Below are positions 7,636-15,183 of a stretch of 64,000 nucleotides of DNA, one piece after another; within the stretch, counting starts at the first letter, position 1, and each line of letters begins with the position of its first letter. The DNA is from Sporosarcina sp. FSL W8-0480 (GTDB taxonomy: Bacteria; Bacillota; Bacilli; Bacillales_A; Planococcaceae), in assembly GCF_037963765.1 (NCBI RefSeq), contig NZ_CP150166.1, positions 1,181,001 through 1,245,000 on the forward strand, given 5' to 3'. Below the pieces are notes generated by a model. That model made no database searches, was not told the origin of the DNA, and saw nothing but the letters and a program-made list of their open reading frames with translations. Position numbers and translations under genes: made by a program.

Positions 7636-8625
7636 ATGATCGGAAGAAATGACCCATGCCCTTGTGGTAGCGGCAAGAAATATAAGAAATGTTGCCAATC
7701 AAAAGAAGCCGTCTCTGTTGAAACGGTTCAAAAGGAAGAACTGGAGCGAGTACTTCAATCATTTTATGACGAATATCCGGAACGGAAAGATATACCTGAT
7801 TACATGAAGATAGCTAATGAATGGAAAAGTTCATTAATGAAGTATTTACCAGAGGAAATGATCGAAGCGATTGTGTTGGATGAATTCTTTTTCCATCATC
7901 GTTCCGACATCTGGATTGGATATTTGGATAAACAGAAAAGAAGATTAGTTCGTCCGTCAGTATTACGTGTAGTCGACTCTTGGCAGCAACCTCGTGCATT
8001 TATCGGGGAAGTGAAAGAAGTGGATGATGCTTACATAACCGTTCAAATGATCTTTACGGATGAAGTAATCCGGTTACGGCGTGAAGGTGAGAAGCCTATA
8101 CCAGAAGGGGTTCACTTATATTGCTTCATCCTGCCTGACGGAACTGGAAATGAAGATCACTATTTAGCAGTATCAAGTCTAATCTTCTTCCCGACAGACC
8201 ATGCGGATGTCATTAAGGAGTTCGCGAAACGATATTCATCAGAGCAACCGGTTTATACATTTATAAAGGAAAATTCATTGGAGTTCTGGCGGAGCCTTGG
8301 CGCTGCCGGCTATGCGGGTGGAGAGTTTACAAATTTTGAATCGGGTGTTTTATTATCAGCTATGGAGTTCTTACAAAAACACGATCGGGATCCGAATAAA
8401 CTGCTTGATGTGATTGAAGACTTTTTAGTGGAGCAACAACCGAATGCAAGGAAGGAAGTGGCGATTGCGGCAGGTGCTATCCGTTTTGGACAGGAAAATG
8501 CGTTTTTCGAGCCGCTGTCGATGACGTTAAAAGAGATTGCTGAATGGTTTGAAGTATCTCCCTCATCGATGACCAAGTATTATAAGGAATTGGATGCTTA
8601 TTATAGCAGTCTAATAAAGGCTTAA
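7636..8625 (+). CDS. SEC-C zinc-motif protein
   Basis: The N terminus carries a complete SEC-C motif (GRNDPCPCGSGKKYKKCC), a small zinc-binding module also found at the C terminus of SecA and in YecA-like proteins. The rest of the 329-residue protein is mostly helical and of unknown fold; the C-terminal 40 residues (LKEIAEWFEVSPSSMTKYYK) resemble a helix-turn-helix. ATG at 7636 lies 10 bases after GGAAG; a GTG at 7627 in the same frame is less well spaced. It is monocistronic, with a terminator at 8635. A role in protein quality control or nucleic-acid binding is possible but not shown. Confidence 0.8.
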   Translation: MIGRNDPCPCGSGKKYKKCCQSKEAVSVETVQKEELERVLQSFYDEYPERKDIPDYMKIANEWKSSLMKYLPEEMIEAIVLDEFFFHHRSDIWIGYLDKQKRRLVRPSVLRVVDSWQQPRAFIGEVKEVDDAYITVQMIFTDEVIRLRREGEKPIPEGVHLYCFILPDGTGNEDHYLAVSSLIFFPTDHADVIKEFAKRYSSEQPVYTFIKENSLEFWRSLGAAGYAGGEFTNFESGVLLSAMEFLQKHDRDPNKLLDVIEDFLVEQQPNARKEVAIAAGAIRFGQENAFFEPLSMTLKEIAEWFEVSPSSMTKYYKELDAYYSSLIKA

Positions 8626-8634
8626 CATCTTTAT

Positions 8635-8671
8635 GCTTTTGATTCGAATGTTCGAATCAGAAGCTTTTTTT
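8635..8671 (+). terminator. Terminator after SEC-C gene
   Basis: GCTTTTGATTCGAA pairs with TTCGAATCAGAAGC across a two-base loop and is followed by seven T residues. Confidence 0.85.
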
Positions 8672-8734
8672 AGTTGGGAAAGATTGTTAAGATTATAACT
8701 GTGTGAAGATTATAAAAGAAATGGGGATGGGAAA

Positions 8735-9217
8735 ATGGCAATGCCGACTCATATTGTAGCTTGTGGAGGACTTGTGGAAGATGGGGAAGGGAATTTATTG
8801 ATCGTTAAAACACATCATGGAGGCTGGGTGTTTCCTGGGGGGCAGGTCGAAGTAGGAGAAAACTTGATGGACGGCGTTATCCGGGAAGTGAAAGAAGAAA
8901 GCGGAATCGATGTGGAAGTCAGTCATTTGATAGGGGTATATACGAATTCTGCGATTTACAAATGGTATGACGGAGTGACGGATGTTCCGACGAAAGTCAT
9001 GTTCGATTTTGCATGCAAACCGATTGGCGGAGAGTTGAGTACATCGGATGAGACATCGGATTGCAAATGGGTTCATAGGGATGAAGTGTTGGACTATATC
9101 AAGAATCCTGCCTATACGGCAAGAGTAAAAGCCTATTTTGAATTCGATGGGAACGTTAACTATTTGGAGTATGTAACAAAACCTGAATTTGAAGTGAAAT
9201 TGAGTAGGAAGATGTAA
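8735..9217 (+). CDS. Nudix hydrolase
   Basis: A 160-residue single-domain protein with a full Nudix box starting at GGQVEVGEN and ending REVKEESGI (GX5EX7REUXEEXGU pattern), so the Mg-binding glutamates are intact. It hydrolyses a nucleoside diphosphate linked to another moiety; the substrate cannot be inferred. ATG at 8735 follows GGGGATGGG. It sits alone between a terminator and the 20-bp repeat array, with no partner gene. Confidence 0.9.
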   Translation: MAMPTHIVACGGLVEDGEGNLLIVKTHHGGWVFPGGQVEVGENLMDGVIREVKEESGIDVEVSHLIGVYTNSAIYKWYDGVTDVPTKVMFDFACKPIGGELSTSDETSDCKWVHRDEVLDYIKNPAYTARVKAYFEFDGNVNYLEYVTKPEFEVKLSRKM

Positions 9218-9237
9218 CTTCTACTTTTCAAAAATAC

Positions 9238-9368
9238 TTTATGCGTCTTTGCGGCGGTTTATGAGCAATTAATTACGTTTATGCGCGAGTTTTAGGATTT
9301 ATGCGCAAGTATCCGAAATTATGAGGGAAAGATTGTATTTATGCGGGAATGCATGATTATATGCGTAT
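9238..9368. repeat. Seven-unit phased repeat array, 20-bp period
   Basis: ATG followed by C/A and G recurs at exactly 9241, 9261, 9281, 9301, 9321, 9341 and 9361. Each unit begins TTTATGCG or a one- to two-base variant; the remaining 12 bases differ from unit to unit. There is no reading frame through the array, since a 20-bp period shifts frame at every unit. It occupies the gap between the Nudix gene and the TPP riboswitch. Confidence 0.85.
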
Positions 9369-9483
9369 CTACCGACTAATTGTTATATACGGACGAAAGA
9401 ACGAGTTTGCAAGATTTTATTTACAATGAAAAATTCTTCGTCTATACTGGTGGCAACATAAACTATAACTACATACCGTTTCT

Positions 9484-9578
9484 GCACTAGGGGTGCCTAT
9501 TACTGGCTGAGATGAAAGCTGATGCTTCGATCCCTTATAACCCGATCAGGATAATGCCTGCGTGGGGAAGTGTAGTGG
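9484..9578 (+). ncRNA. TPP riboswitch (THI element) upstream of ykoF
   Basis: The conserved THI-box parts are present in order: P1/P2 start CACTAGGGGTGCC, CTGAGATGA, the ACCC-GATCAGGATAATGCC segment and GCGTGGGGAAG, closed by CACTA/TAGTG P1 arms. The 3' P1 strand GAAGTGTAG can alternatively pair with the 5' arm of the terminator at 9608, which gives the expected terminator/antiterminator switch. It should turn off ykoFEDC when thiamine pyrophosphate is abundant. Confidence 0.95.
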
Positions 9579-9607
9579 CTTTCCGATTTTTTCATATTGG
9601 AGAAGTG

Positions 9608-9634
9608 CTACATCTTCCGGGATGTAGTTTTTTT
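9608..9634 (+). terminator. TPP-riboswitch-controlled terminator
   Basis: CTACATC and GATGTAG arms with a 6-base loop followed by seven T residues, 30 bases after the aptamer and 30 bases before the ykoF start. Confidence 0.88.
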
Positions 9635-9662
9635 ATGGAAAATTTTTGGGAGGTCGAAGGAA

Positions 9663-10244
9663 ATGGAATGTGGATTAAGTCCCATCGTCGGATTTCGTTT
9701 TTCGTTATATCCGATGGCAGATGATTTTGTGAGTGTGATTAAAGGAGCGCTGAAGGAGACGGACACGTCAAATGTGTGGATGCATACGGATGATGTGTCC
9801 ACGGTTATTCGTGGCAAGCAAGTACATGTGTTTAACGTGGCGAAGGCGATTGCACTTCATGCTGCAAAAACAGGGAAGCATATCGCGTTATCCGGCACCT
9901 TCTCGGCAGGATGCCCAGGAGATACTGCTGGCGATGTGTATTTGGAGAAAGGTGAGAAGATCGCGAATACGGATGCGACGAAGCAATATGTCTCCTCTCA
10001 ATTTGCACTATATCCGATGAATAATCCGGGATATATGGAAATCATATATCGCGAAGTGGATCGGGCAAAGAAGCAAGGTGTGTTCAATGAATCAATGCAT
10101 TATGCAAGTGGTATTCACGGGGATATCCATGATGTGTTTGCATTTTATGAAGAAGCTTTCAGCAATGCACGTTCTGAAGAACATAAGCATTTGGTCATGA
10201 CAGTTACGATGAGCATCAATAGTCCGTCACATGGGGGATGTTAA
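9663..10244 (+). CDS. ykoF: Thiamine/HMP-binding protein YkoF
   Basis: A 193-residue protein matching YkoF: tandem ferredoxin-like halves of roughly 90 residues, the first around CGLSPIVGFRFSLYPMADDF and the second around YVSSQFALYPMNNPGYMEII. YkoF binds thiamine or its pyrimidine moiety in the cytosol and accompanies the YkoEDC importer. The ATG at 9663 follows GGGAGGTCGAAGGAA; a longer open frame upstream runs through the terminator and is not the start. It is the first gene of ykoFEDC under the TPP riboswitch. Confidence 0.92.
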   Translation: MECGLSPIVGFRFSLYPMADDFVSVIKGALKETDTSNVWMHTDDVSTVIRGKQVHVFNVAKAIALHAAKTGKHIALSGTFSAGCPGDTAGDVYLEKGEKIANTDATKQYVSSQFALYPMNNPGYMEIIYREVDRAKKQGVFNESMHYASGIHGDIHDVFAFYEEAFSNARSEEHKHLVMTVTMSINSPSHGGC

Positions 10245-10245
10245 C

Positions 10246-10827
10246 ATGTTGAAGGCATGGAAGCTGAAAGAGGTTGTCCTCATGTCGTTGTTTTCAGTCG
10301 TGTTCGGAATCGTCTACCTGCTGTTTTTACATGTCGGGAATATTTGGTCGGGTTTTATTGGCCCAATTGCGTATGAATGGATTTTCGGTATCTGGTTCAT
10401 TGTTTCGATCATCTGTATGTATATTATCCGAAAACCCGGGGCGGCTGTTATTTCGGAAACAATTGCCGCAGCCATTGAGGTGTTGTTGGGAAATGCGGTC
10501 GGTCCGCGTTTGATACTTGCAGGAGTAATTCAGGGATTAGGTGCCGAGGCGGCATTTGCTGCGACGCGCTATAGAAGGTTTGATGTATGGGTGCTGATGT
10601 TGGCGGGTGTTGGTGCCTCTGTGTTCAGTTTCACGTATGGTTATTTCTTAGGTGGTTTTACAGTTTTCAGCACAGGATATGTACTGCTCATGCTTGGCAT
10701 CCGGATTATGAGTGGAGCGGTGATTGCGGGAATTGGTGGGAAGGCAGTCGTCGATGGATTGCTTGCTACTGGCTCGCTTAAGGGATATGCCATCACGCGT
10801 GCGAAAAAAGGTGAGGCTCGTGCGTGA
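10246..10827 (+). CDS. ykoE: ECF transporter substrate-binding (S) component YkoE
   Basis: A 193-residue membrane protein with about six hydrophobic spans, matching YkoE, the S component of a thiamine-precursor (hydroxymethylpyrimidine) ECF importer. Family landmarks include the N-terminal WKLKEVVLMSLFSVVFGIVY and the GNAVGPRLILAGVIQGLGAE region. ATG at 10246 is preceded by GGGGGATG and lies two bases after the ykoF stop. Its last codons overlap ykoD, as expected for a tightly coupled operon. Confidence 0.92.
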   Translation: MLKAWKLKEVVLMSLFSVVFGIVYLLFLHVGNIWSGFIGPIAYEWIFGIWFIVSIICMYIIRKPGAAVISETIAAAIEVLLGNAVGPRLILAGVIQGLGAEAAFAATRYRRFDVWVLMLAGVGASVFSFTYGYFLGGFTVFSTGYVLLMLGIRIMSGAVIAGIGGKAVVDGLLATGSLKGYAITRAKKGEARA

Positions 10828-12190
10828 AGTAATCCAGTTTGATAACGTAAGTTTCCGCTATCCAGATGAAGAGGAGTGGATTTTTGAAAATCTATCATTC
10901 TCTGTCGAAAGAGGGGAAAAGGTTGTTATTACGGGGCCAAGCGGTAGTGGCAAATCGACGCTTCTTTATCTTTGCAACCGGCTGTATCCAGAAAACTGTG
11001 ATGGAATCGTAAAGGGCTCTGTTACGTTATTTGATAAAGAAAGCAAGTCCTATTCTCCTGGTGAAGTGAATCACCGGATGGCGACTGTTTTCCAAGATCC
11101 TGATGCGCAGTTCTGCATGCCAACTGTCGAAGAGGAGCTTGCGTTCACACTCGAAAACCTAAATGTAGATCGTGAAGAAATGGAGTCGCGGATTCAGGAT
11201 GTTTTAGAGCTGACAGGGTTGACCAAGTTTCGTCATTCCGTCATTCAGCAGTTATCAGGCGGGGAAAAACAACGGATTGCAATCGGATGTGCACTGGTCA
11301 TGGAGCCGGAAGTACTTCTCCTTGATGAACCGATTTCCCATTTGGATCCGTATACTGCAAAGCAGTTTATTTGGTGGCTTGATGACCTCAAACGGAAACG
11401 ATCTTTGACGATATTGGCGATTGAGCATCGGCTCGATTTATGGGGTGATTTTTTCGATCGTGAAATTCAGTTAGAGCGAATAAATGATTTCAATCCAATT
11501 TCCAAGAGGGTCAGCAGTAGGCAGGAGCACCAATCATTGGTTGTAAGCAATGTCAGTACGGATACATTCCTGAAAGACGTTTCCTTCACTTTGAGTCGGG
11601 GGGAGGTGGCGGTACTTGCAGGACCGAATGGAAGTGGCAAATCAACGATGTTGAAAGCACTATGCCGAATGATTCCTGCAGGTGGAATTGTTCGTCCCTC
11701 CAATTTAGGGTATGTCCCACAATCGCCGGAATTTTTATTCGTAACGAATACGGTCCGGGAGGAAATTGCGTACGGCGGCGGTGCAAATGTGAAGGAATTA
11801 ATTGATAGGCTGAACTTGTCGGCGATTTCGGATGCCAATCCTTTTGCTGTGAGCCATGGCCAAAAGAGGCGAGTTGCAATTGCTTCGATGCTGTGTGACG
11901 GCAGGGAAATCATCTTGATGGATGAACCGACATCCGGGCAAGACGCCGCTTCGCTTGTCGAGTTGTTCCGCTTAATTGACGAGCGAGCAAGGGAAGGGAC
12001 CACCTTTTTGATCGTCACTCATGATATGGAATTTGCGTTCAAAGTGGCGGATTCGATTTTATTGATGAAAGAGGGTTCGCTGACAGGCAAGTTCGAGGCC
12101 GAGCGCGTATGGTGTGACAAGCAAATAATCGAAGCACATCACTTGCTTCAGCCGAAAGGGTGGTTAGAACGTGAAGTCTGCTTTGCATAA
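10820..12190 (+). CDS. ykoD: Duplicated ECF transporter ATPase YkoD
   Basis: A 456-residue fused protein with two complete ABC ATPase domains. Domain 1: Walker A GPSGSGKST, signature LSGGEKQR, Walker B VLLLDEP. Domain 2: Walker A GPNGSGKST, a degenerate signature VSHGQKRR and Walker B IILMDEPTSGQD. It energises the YkoE/YkoC importer. The start is taken as GTG at 10820 behind AGGTGAG; a GTG at 10811 is an alternative. It overlaps ykoE by 8 bp and ykoC by 20 bp. Confidence 0.92.
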   Translation: MREVIQFDNVSFRYPDEEEWIFENLSFSVERGEKVVITGPSGSGKSTLLYLCNRLYPENCDGIVKGSVTLFDKESKSYSPGEVNHRMATVFQDPDAQFCMPTVEEELAFTLENLNVDREEMESRIQDVLELTGLTKFRHSVIQQLSGGEKQRIAIGCALVMEPEVLLLDEPISHLDPYTAKQFIWWLDDLKRKRSLTILAIEHRLDLWGDFFDREIQLERINDFNPISKRVSSRQEHQSLVVSNVSTDTFLKDVSFTLSRGEVAVLAGPNGSGKSTMLKALCRMIPAGGIVRPSNLGYVPQSPEFLFVTNTVREEIAYGGGANVKELIDRLNLSAISDANPFAVSHGQKRRVAIASMLCDGREIILMDEPTSGQDAASLVELFRLIDERAREGTTFLIVTHDMEFAFKVADSILLMKEGSLTGKFEAERVWCDKQIIEAHHLLQPKGWLEREVCFA

Positions 12191-12914
12191 TATGAACCCA
12201 TCGGTGAAATTTCTGCTTGTCACGATTTGCATGTTCACGCTTGCCTTCTTTTTCAATCCGTGGACGCCGCTATTCGTCTGGATCGGTGTGCTTCTGATCC
12301 AGCTGTTTTTCAGTCGGATCAATTGGAAAGTGTGGATTGTATTTATGATTCCATTTTTCATTATGGCCTTCGGTTACTTTTGGACGACGCTTGTGTTTGC
12401 GGAAGACAAATCAGGACCAGTTGTACTATCGATTTGGTCAATTAACATTACGGAAGTCCAGTTGAACCATGCTTTGTCTTTAAGCTTTCGTGTCTTGGCG
12501 TTTTCCGGTTTGTCTTTGCTATTTGCATTAACGACAAACCCAGTCTCATTCATTTTAAGCTTAATGCAGCAATTGAAGCTCTCACCGAAAATCGCTTATA
12601 GCGTATTGGTCGGTTATCAGTTTCTCCCTGTCTTGAAGGATGAATTTGTGCAAATCCAGCAAGCTCATCGTCTTAGAGGGGCAATACAAAAGAAAAATGT
12701 AATTCATCGACTTTGGCATTTGAGGAAGATTCTTCTCCCGATGCTTGCAGGGGCGGTACGGAAAGCGGAACGGGCAGCATTTGCAATGGAAGCAAGGGGA
12801 TTTAAGGGCGAAAGAAGGGGGAGCTTTTACAAAGTTATACCAATCGGTAAGGTGGATGGCTATATGGGTAGTCTTTTCATGTTGTTGCTCATAGTAAGTT
12901 GTTTAAGTGCTTAA
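12171..12914 (+). CDS. ykoC: ECF transporter transmembrane (T) component YkoC
   Basis: A 247-residue EcfT/CbiQ-like membrane protein with about five spans and the coupling-helix region containing ARG (AAFAMEARGFKGE), where T components contact the ATPases. It completes ykoFEDC. The start is GTG at 12171, 7 bases after AAAGGGTGG, inside the end of ykoD; the ATG at 12192 is an alternative. A terminator at 12933 ends the operon. Confidence 0.9.
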   Translation: MKSALHNMNPSVKFLLVTICMFTLAFFFNPWTPLFVWIGVLLIQLFFSRINWKVWIVFMIPFFIMAFGYFWTTLVFAEDKSGPVVLSIWSINITEVQLNHALSLSFRVLAFSGLSLLFALTTNPVSFILSLMQQLKLSPKIAYSVLVGYQFLPVLKDEFVQIQQAHRLRGAIQKKNVIHRLWHLRKILLPMLAGAVRKAERAAFAMEARGFKGERRGSFYKVIPIGKVDGYMGSLFMLLLIVSCLSA

Positions 12915-12932
12915 TATATAAATTAATTTATG

Positions 12933-12960
12933 AGGGTCCCGTTCGCAGTGGGACCCTTTT
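12933..12960 (+). terminator. Terminator of ykoFEDC operon
   Basis: AGGGTCCC and GGGACCCT arms with a 9-base loop, then TTTTG. Confidence 0.85.
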
Positions 12961-13034
12961 GTCGTTCATTTCCATATGGTATAGTCATTCTTATAGAAAT
13001 TCTGATAACTGTTCAGAAAAGGGGAAATCGCAAT

Positions 13035-14108
13035 ATGATCGATGTAAGGGAATTGAAGTTGGAGAGGGACAGACGGGTTATCATAACGTCAGATGTTCAC
13101 GCAAATCTGCCGTTGTTTCAGAGATTGCTTGAGAAAGTGAACTATACGTCAAATGATTATTTGTTCATAAATGGAGATCTTTGTGAGAAAGGAACGGATA
13201 GTCTTTCGACGGTGGAGTTTGCAAGAAAGCTTTGCGCCGAATCGGATCGTGTTTTCATCACGAAAGGGAATTGTGATGTTGTACATAATTATGTATTTAA
13301 TAATGTTGAGGGAATTAAAAACTATATGCGGAAGCGCAAGAATTCGGTTTTGAATGAAATGCTTGACCAGCATGGAAAAACACTAAGCGATTTTGAAACA
13401 CTTCAGGAACTTGGTGAGTTTTATCGAGAGCATTTTGGAGGGCTGATTGACTGGCTGGACCAGTTGCCAATTGCCTATGAAACGGAAGATTTTATTATCA
13501 TTCATGCGGGGATTGAAGATATTCCCGATTGGAAAGAGACGAGCCATGAGTTTGCTTTATACGCACCATCGTTTTATGAAAAAGGGCATCAAGCGGATAA
13601 AACGGTTATCGTCGGGCATTGGCCAGTCGTCAACTACCGTGCGAATGAGCCAAGTTCCAACTCTCCCATTATTGATTTGGATAAAAAGATAATCGCTCTT
13701 GACGGCGGCAACCAAATTAAAAGAGACGGGCAGTTAAATGCGCTCATAATGAACGGGGAAGAAATTACTTATACATATGTGGATGAATTGAAAAAAGAAA
13801 TTATTACACGTAGTCATGTGGATGAAACAAACCGTGTTGGAACAGTCACCTATCCGAACTATGAAATACGAGTAGTTGAGGAAGGGGAGTTTTTCACCCT
13901 TTGTGAAAATAAGAACCTTGGTATTCAACAGTGGATTAAGAATGAGTTTATTCACGAGGGTATGTGTAAAAACGATTTGTGCACTACTTTCTTATCAGTT
14001 CAGGCTGGAGAAACTGTATCGATCATTGATGATCAACAAGCTGGGTATTCATTAGTGAAATTGAGCAGTGGTGAAGTGGGATGGATTCCGAAGGATTGTT
14101 TGTTATAA
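13035..14108 (+). CDS. Metallophosphoesterase with C-terminal SH3-like domain
   Basis: A 357-residue protein. The first 240 residues are a PPP/calcineurin-like phosphoesterase with all metal motifs in order: DVHAN, GDLCEKGTDS, GNCDVV (in place of GNHE), IIHAGIE and VGHWP. The last 60 residues (ending YSLVKLSSGEVGWIPKDCLL) look like a bacterial SH3 domain. There is no signal peptide, so it should act in the cytosol. ATG at 13035 follows AAGGGGAAA; the longer open frame upstream passes through a terminator. Substrate could be phosphoprotein or diadenosine tetraphosphate. The SH3 fusion is unusual for this group. Confidence 0.85.
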   Translation: MIDVRELKLERDRRVIITSDVHANLPLFQRLLEKVNYTSNDYLFINGDLCEKGTDSLSTVEFARKLCAESDRVFITKGNCDVVHNYVFNNVEGIKNYMRKRKNSVLNEMLDQHGKTLSDFETLQELGEFYREHFGGLIDWLDQLPIAYETEDFIIIHAGIEDIPDWKETSHEFALYAPSFYEKGHQADKTVIVGHWPVVNYRANEPSSNSPIIDLDKKIIALDGGNQIKRDGQLNALIMNGEEITYTYVDELKKEIITRSHVDETNRVGTVTYPNYEIRVVEEGEFFTLCENKNLGIQQWIKNEFIHEGMCKNDLCTTFLSVQAGETVSIIDDQQAGYSLVKLSSGEVGWIPKDCLL

Positions 14109-14112
14109 TTTG

Positions 14113-14147
14113 AAAAACTTCGATGGCATTGGCCTATCGAAGTTTTC
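14113..14147 (+). terminator. Terminator after phosphoesterase gene
   Basis: AAAACTTCGATGG pairs with CCTATCGAAGTTTT, a T-ending hairpin just after the stop. Confidence 0.75.
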
Positions 14148-14184
14148 TACTATGAGTCAAAAGTCACAAAATGACAATAAAACC

Positions 14185-14289
14185 CGGGAAATGACCGATA
14201 ACTTCCGGGAAATGATCGATAAGTCGTCGTAAGTGATCGATAAAGTTTGGGAAATGATCGATAAACTTCGGGAAATGACCGATAACTTT
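14185..14289. repeat. Five-unit phased repeat array, 21-bp period
   Basis: Units begin at 14185, 14206, 14227, 14248 and 14269, each exactly 21 bp, consensus YGGGAAATGAYCGATAAVYT plus one base. The core TGAYCGATAA is nearly invariant, and the ends vary. A decayed sixth unit may lie at about 14165. One reading frame contains stops, so it is not coding. It fills the gap between the phosphoesterase terminator and vanZ. Confidence 0.88.
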
Positions 14290-14367
14290 CACAAGACCAA
14301 ATGAAACTCGCTTACGATTGAAAACGTCAAGGTCTTTTAGAAGAAATCGGAGTCTAAAGGAGAAGCT

Positions 14368-14973
14368 ATGTGGTTAATTAGTATGTATGTCATCGAGATG
14401 CTTTTATATATGATCGTCGCGTTCCCTATCTATGCGATTGTGCGAATGCTCATCGTCAAAAGAAGGAAGCTTCCCATAAACAAGTGGCATGAAGTGCTGC
14501 TTGCCTTATTCGTCCTTTACTTAGTCGGGCTCGCCACCCAGACAATTATCCCGAAGTGGAATATGGGCGTGGACGTCCATACGGGAAAGTTCTATTTAGA
14601 TGTTTATGGAATTAATCGCATATCAAGTGTCAATCTCATACCGTTTCAAACGATTTTAAATTACTTTCATGTTAATGAACATGTCAGCGGCTGGAGCAGC
14701 GTTTCACTTGTGAATCTCCTTGGTAACATTTTCGTGTTTTCTCCGATAGGATTTTACATTCCATTGTTGTGGAGAAGGATGGATTCATTTAAAGCGATTT
14801 TATTCATAGGATTAGGTGTCACTTGCTTCATCGAAGGTACTCAATATTTCATTGGCCGTAGCACAGATATTGATGACATTATCTTGAACACAATCGGCGT
14901 AATGATTGGATATGGCGTCTTTCTTGTTTGGGAAATCTTTTCTCGACGTGAAAAAACTGTTGACCGTAAATAA
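14368..14973 (+). CDS. VanZ family membrane protein
   Basis: A 201-residue protein with five predicted membrane spans. The region SSVNLIPFQTILNY and the later NLLGNIFVFSPIGFYIPLLW followed by FIGLGVTCFIEGTQYFIGR-STDIDDIILNTIG are the standard VanZ-like landmarks (NLxPF, NxxGN, D-I-DD). VanZ itself gives low-level teicoplanin resistance; most chromosomal homologues have no known role. ATG at 14368 follows AAAGGAG. A promoter for the next small unit overlaps its last codons. Confidence 0.9.
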   Translation: MWLISMYVIEMLLYMIVAFPIYAIVRMLIVKRRKLPINKWHEVLLALFVLYLVGLATQTIIPKWNMGVDVHTGKFYLDVYGINRISSVNLIPFQTILNYFHVNEHVSGWSSVSLVNLLGNIFVFSPIGFYIPLLWRRMDSFKAILFIGLGVTCFIEGTQYFIGRSTDIDDIILNTIGVMIGYGVFLVWEIFSRREKTVDRK

Positions 14974-14988
14974 TCATTTTGTTATGAT
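14960..14988 (+). promoter_or_regulatory. SigA-like promoter for the 23-codon mini-unit
   Basis: TTGACC, 17-base spacer, TATGAT, overlapping the 3' end of vanZ and about 33 bases before the small ORF at 15021. Confidence 0.65.
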
Positions 14989-15020
14989 AAAAACAACTTT
15001 CAGAAAGTAGGTGATGTTTT

Positions 15021-15092
15021 ATGGCGAAAATCAATATGGCTAATGTGCAAATGATCGGACCCATTCTATCACCTGCGAGACTTGCCAATTAG
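15021..15092 (+). CDS. Candidate 23-residue peptide
   Basis: A 23-codon ORF beginning MAKINMANVQMIGP and ending ARLAN, with AGGTGATG just upstream of the ATG. It is bracketed by its own SigA-like promoter (14960-14988) and a strong terminator (15119-15152), so it would be the only coding content of a transcript of about 160 nucleotides. No family is recognised. It may be a real small protein, a leader peptide upstream of rsgA, or a chance ORF in a small RNA; its complete set of signals makes chance less likely. Confidence 0.5.
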   Translation: MAKINMANVQMIGPILSPARLAN

Positions 15093-15118
15093 GCATGTCT
15101 ATTCTGTTATGCGCGTGA

Positions 15119-15152
15119 AAGCATGGTGTCCGATCCGGAACCATGCTTTTTT
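15119..15152 (+). terminator. Terminator of the mini-unit upstream of rsgA
   Basis: AAGCATGGT and ACCATGCTT arms around a TGTCCGATCCGGA-type loop region, followed by six T residues. Confidence 0.85.
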
Positions 15153-15183
15153 ATATTCACGAACATAACTGGAGGAATTACAT

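Noticed and set aside
9238..9368. CRISPR array
   Set aside because: Anchor is only about 8 bp and period 20 bp; CRISPR repeats and spacers are each about 25-40 bp, and no cas gene is present.
11467..12018. 183-codon minus-strand ORF opposite ykoD
   Set aside because: It lies opposite the second ATPase domain of YkoD, which has all its motifs; a shadow frame.
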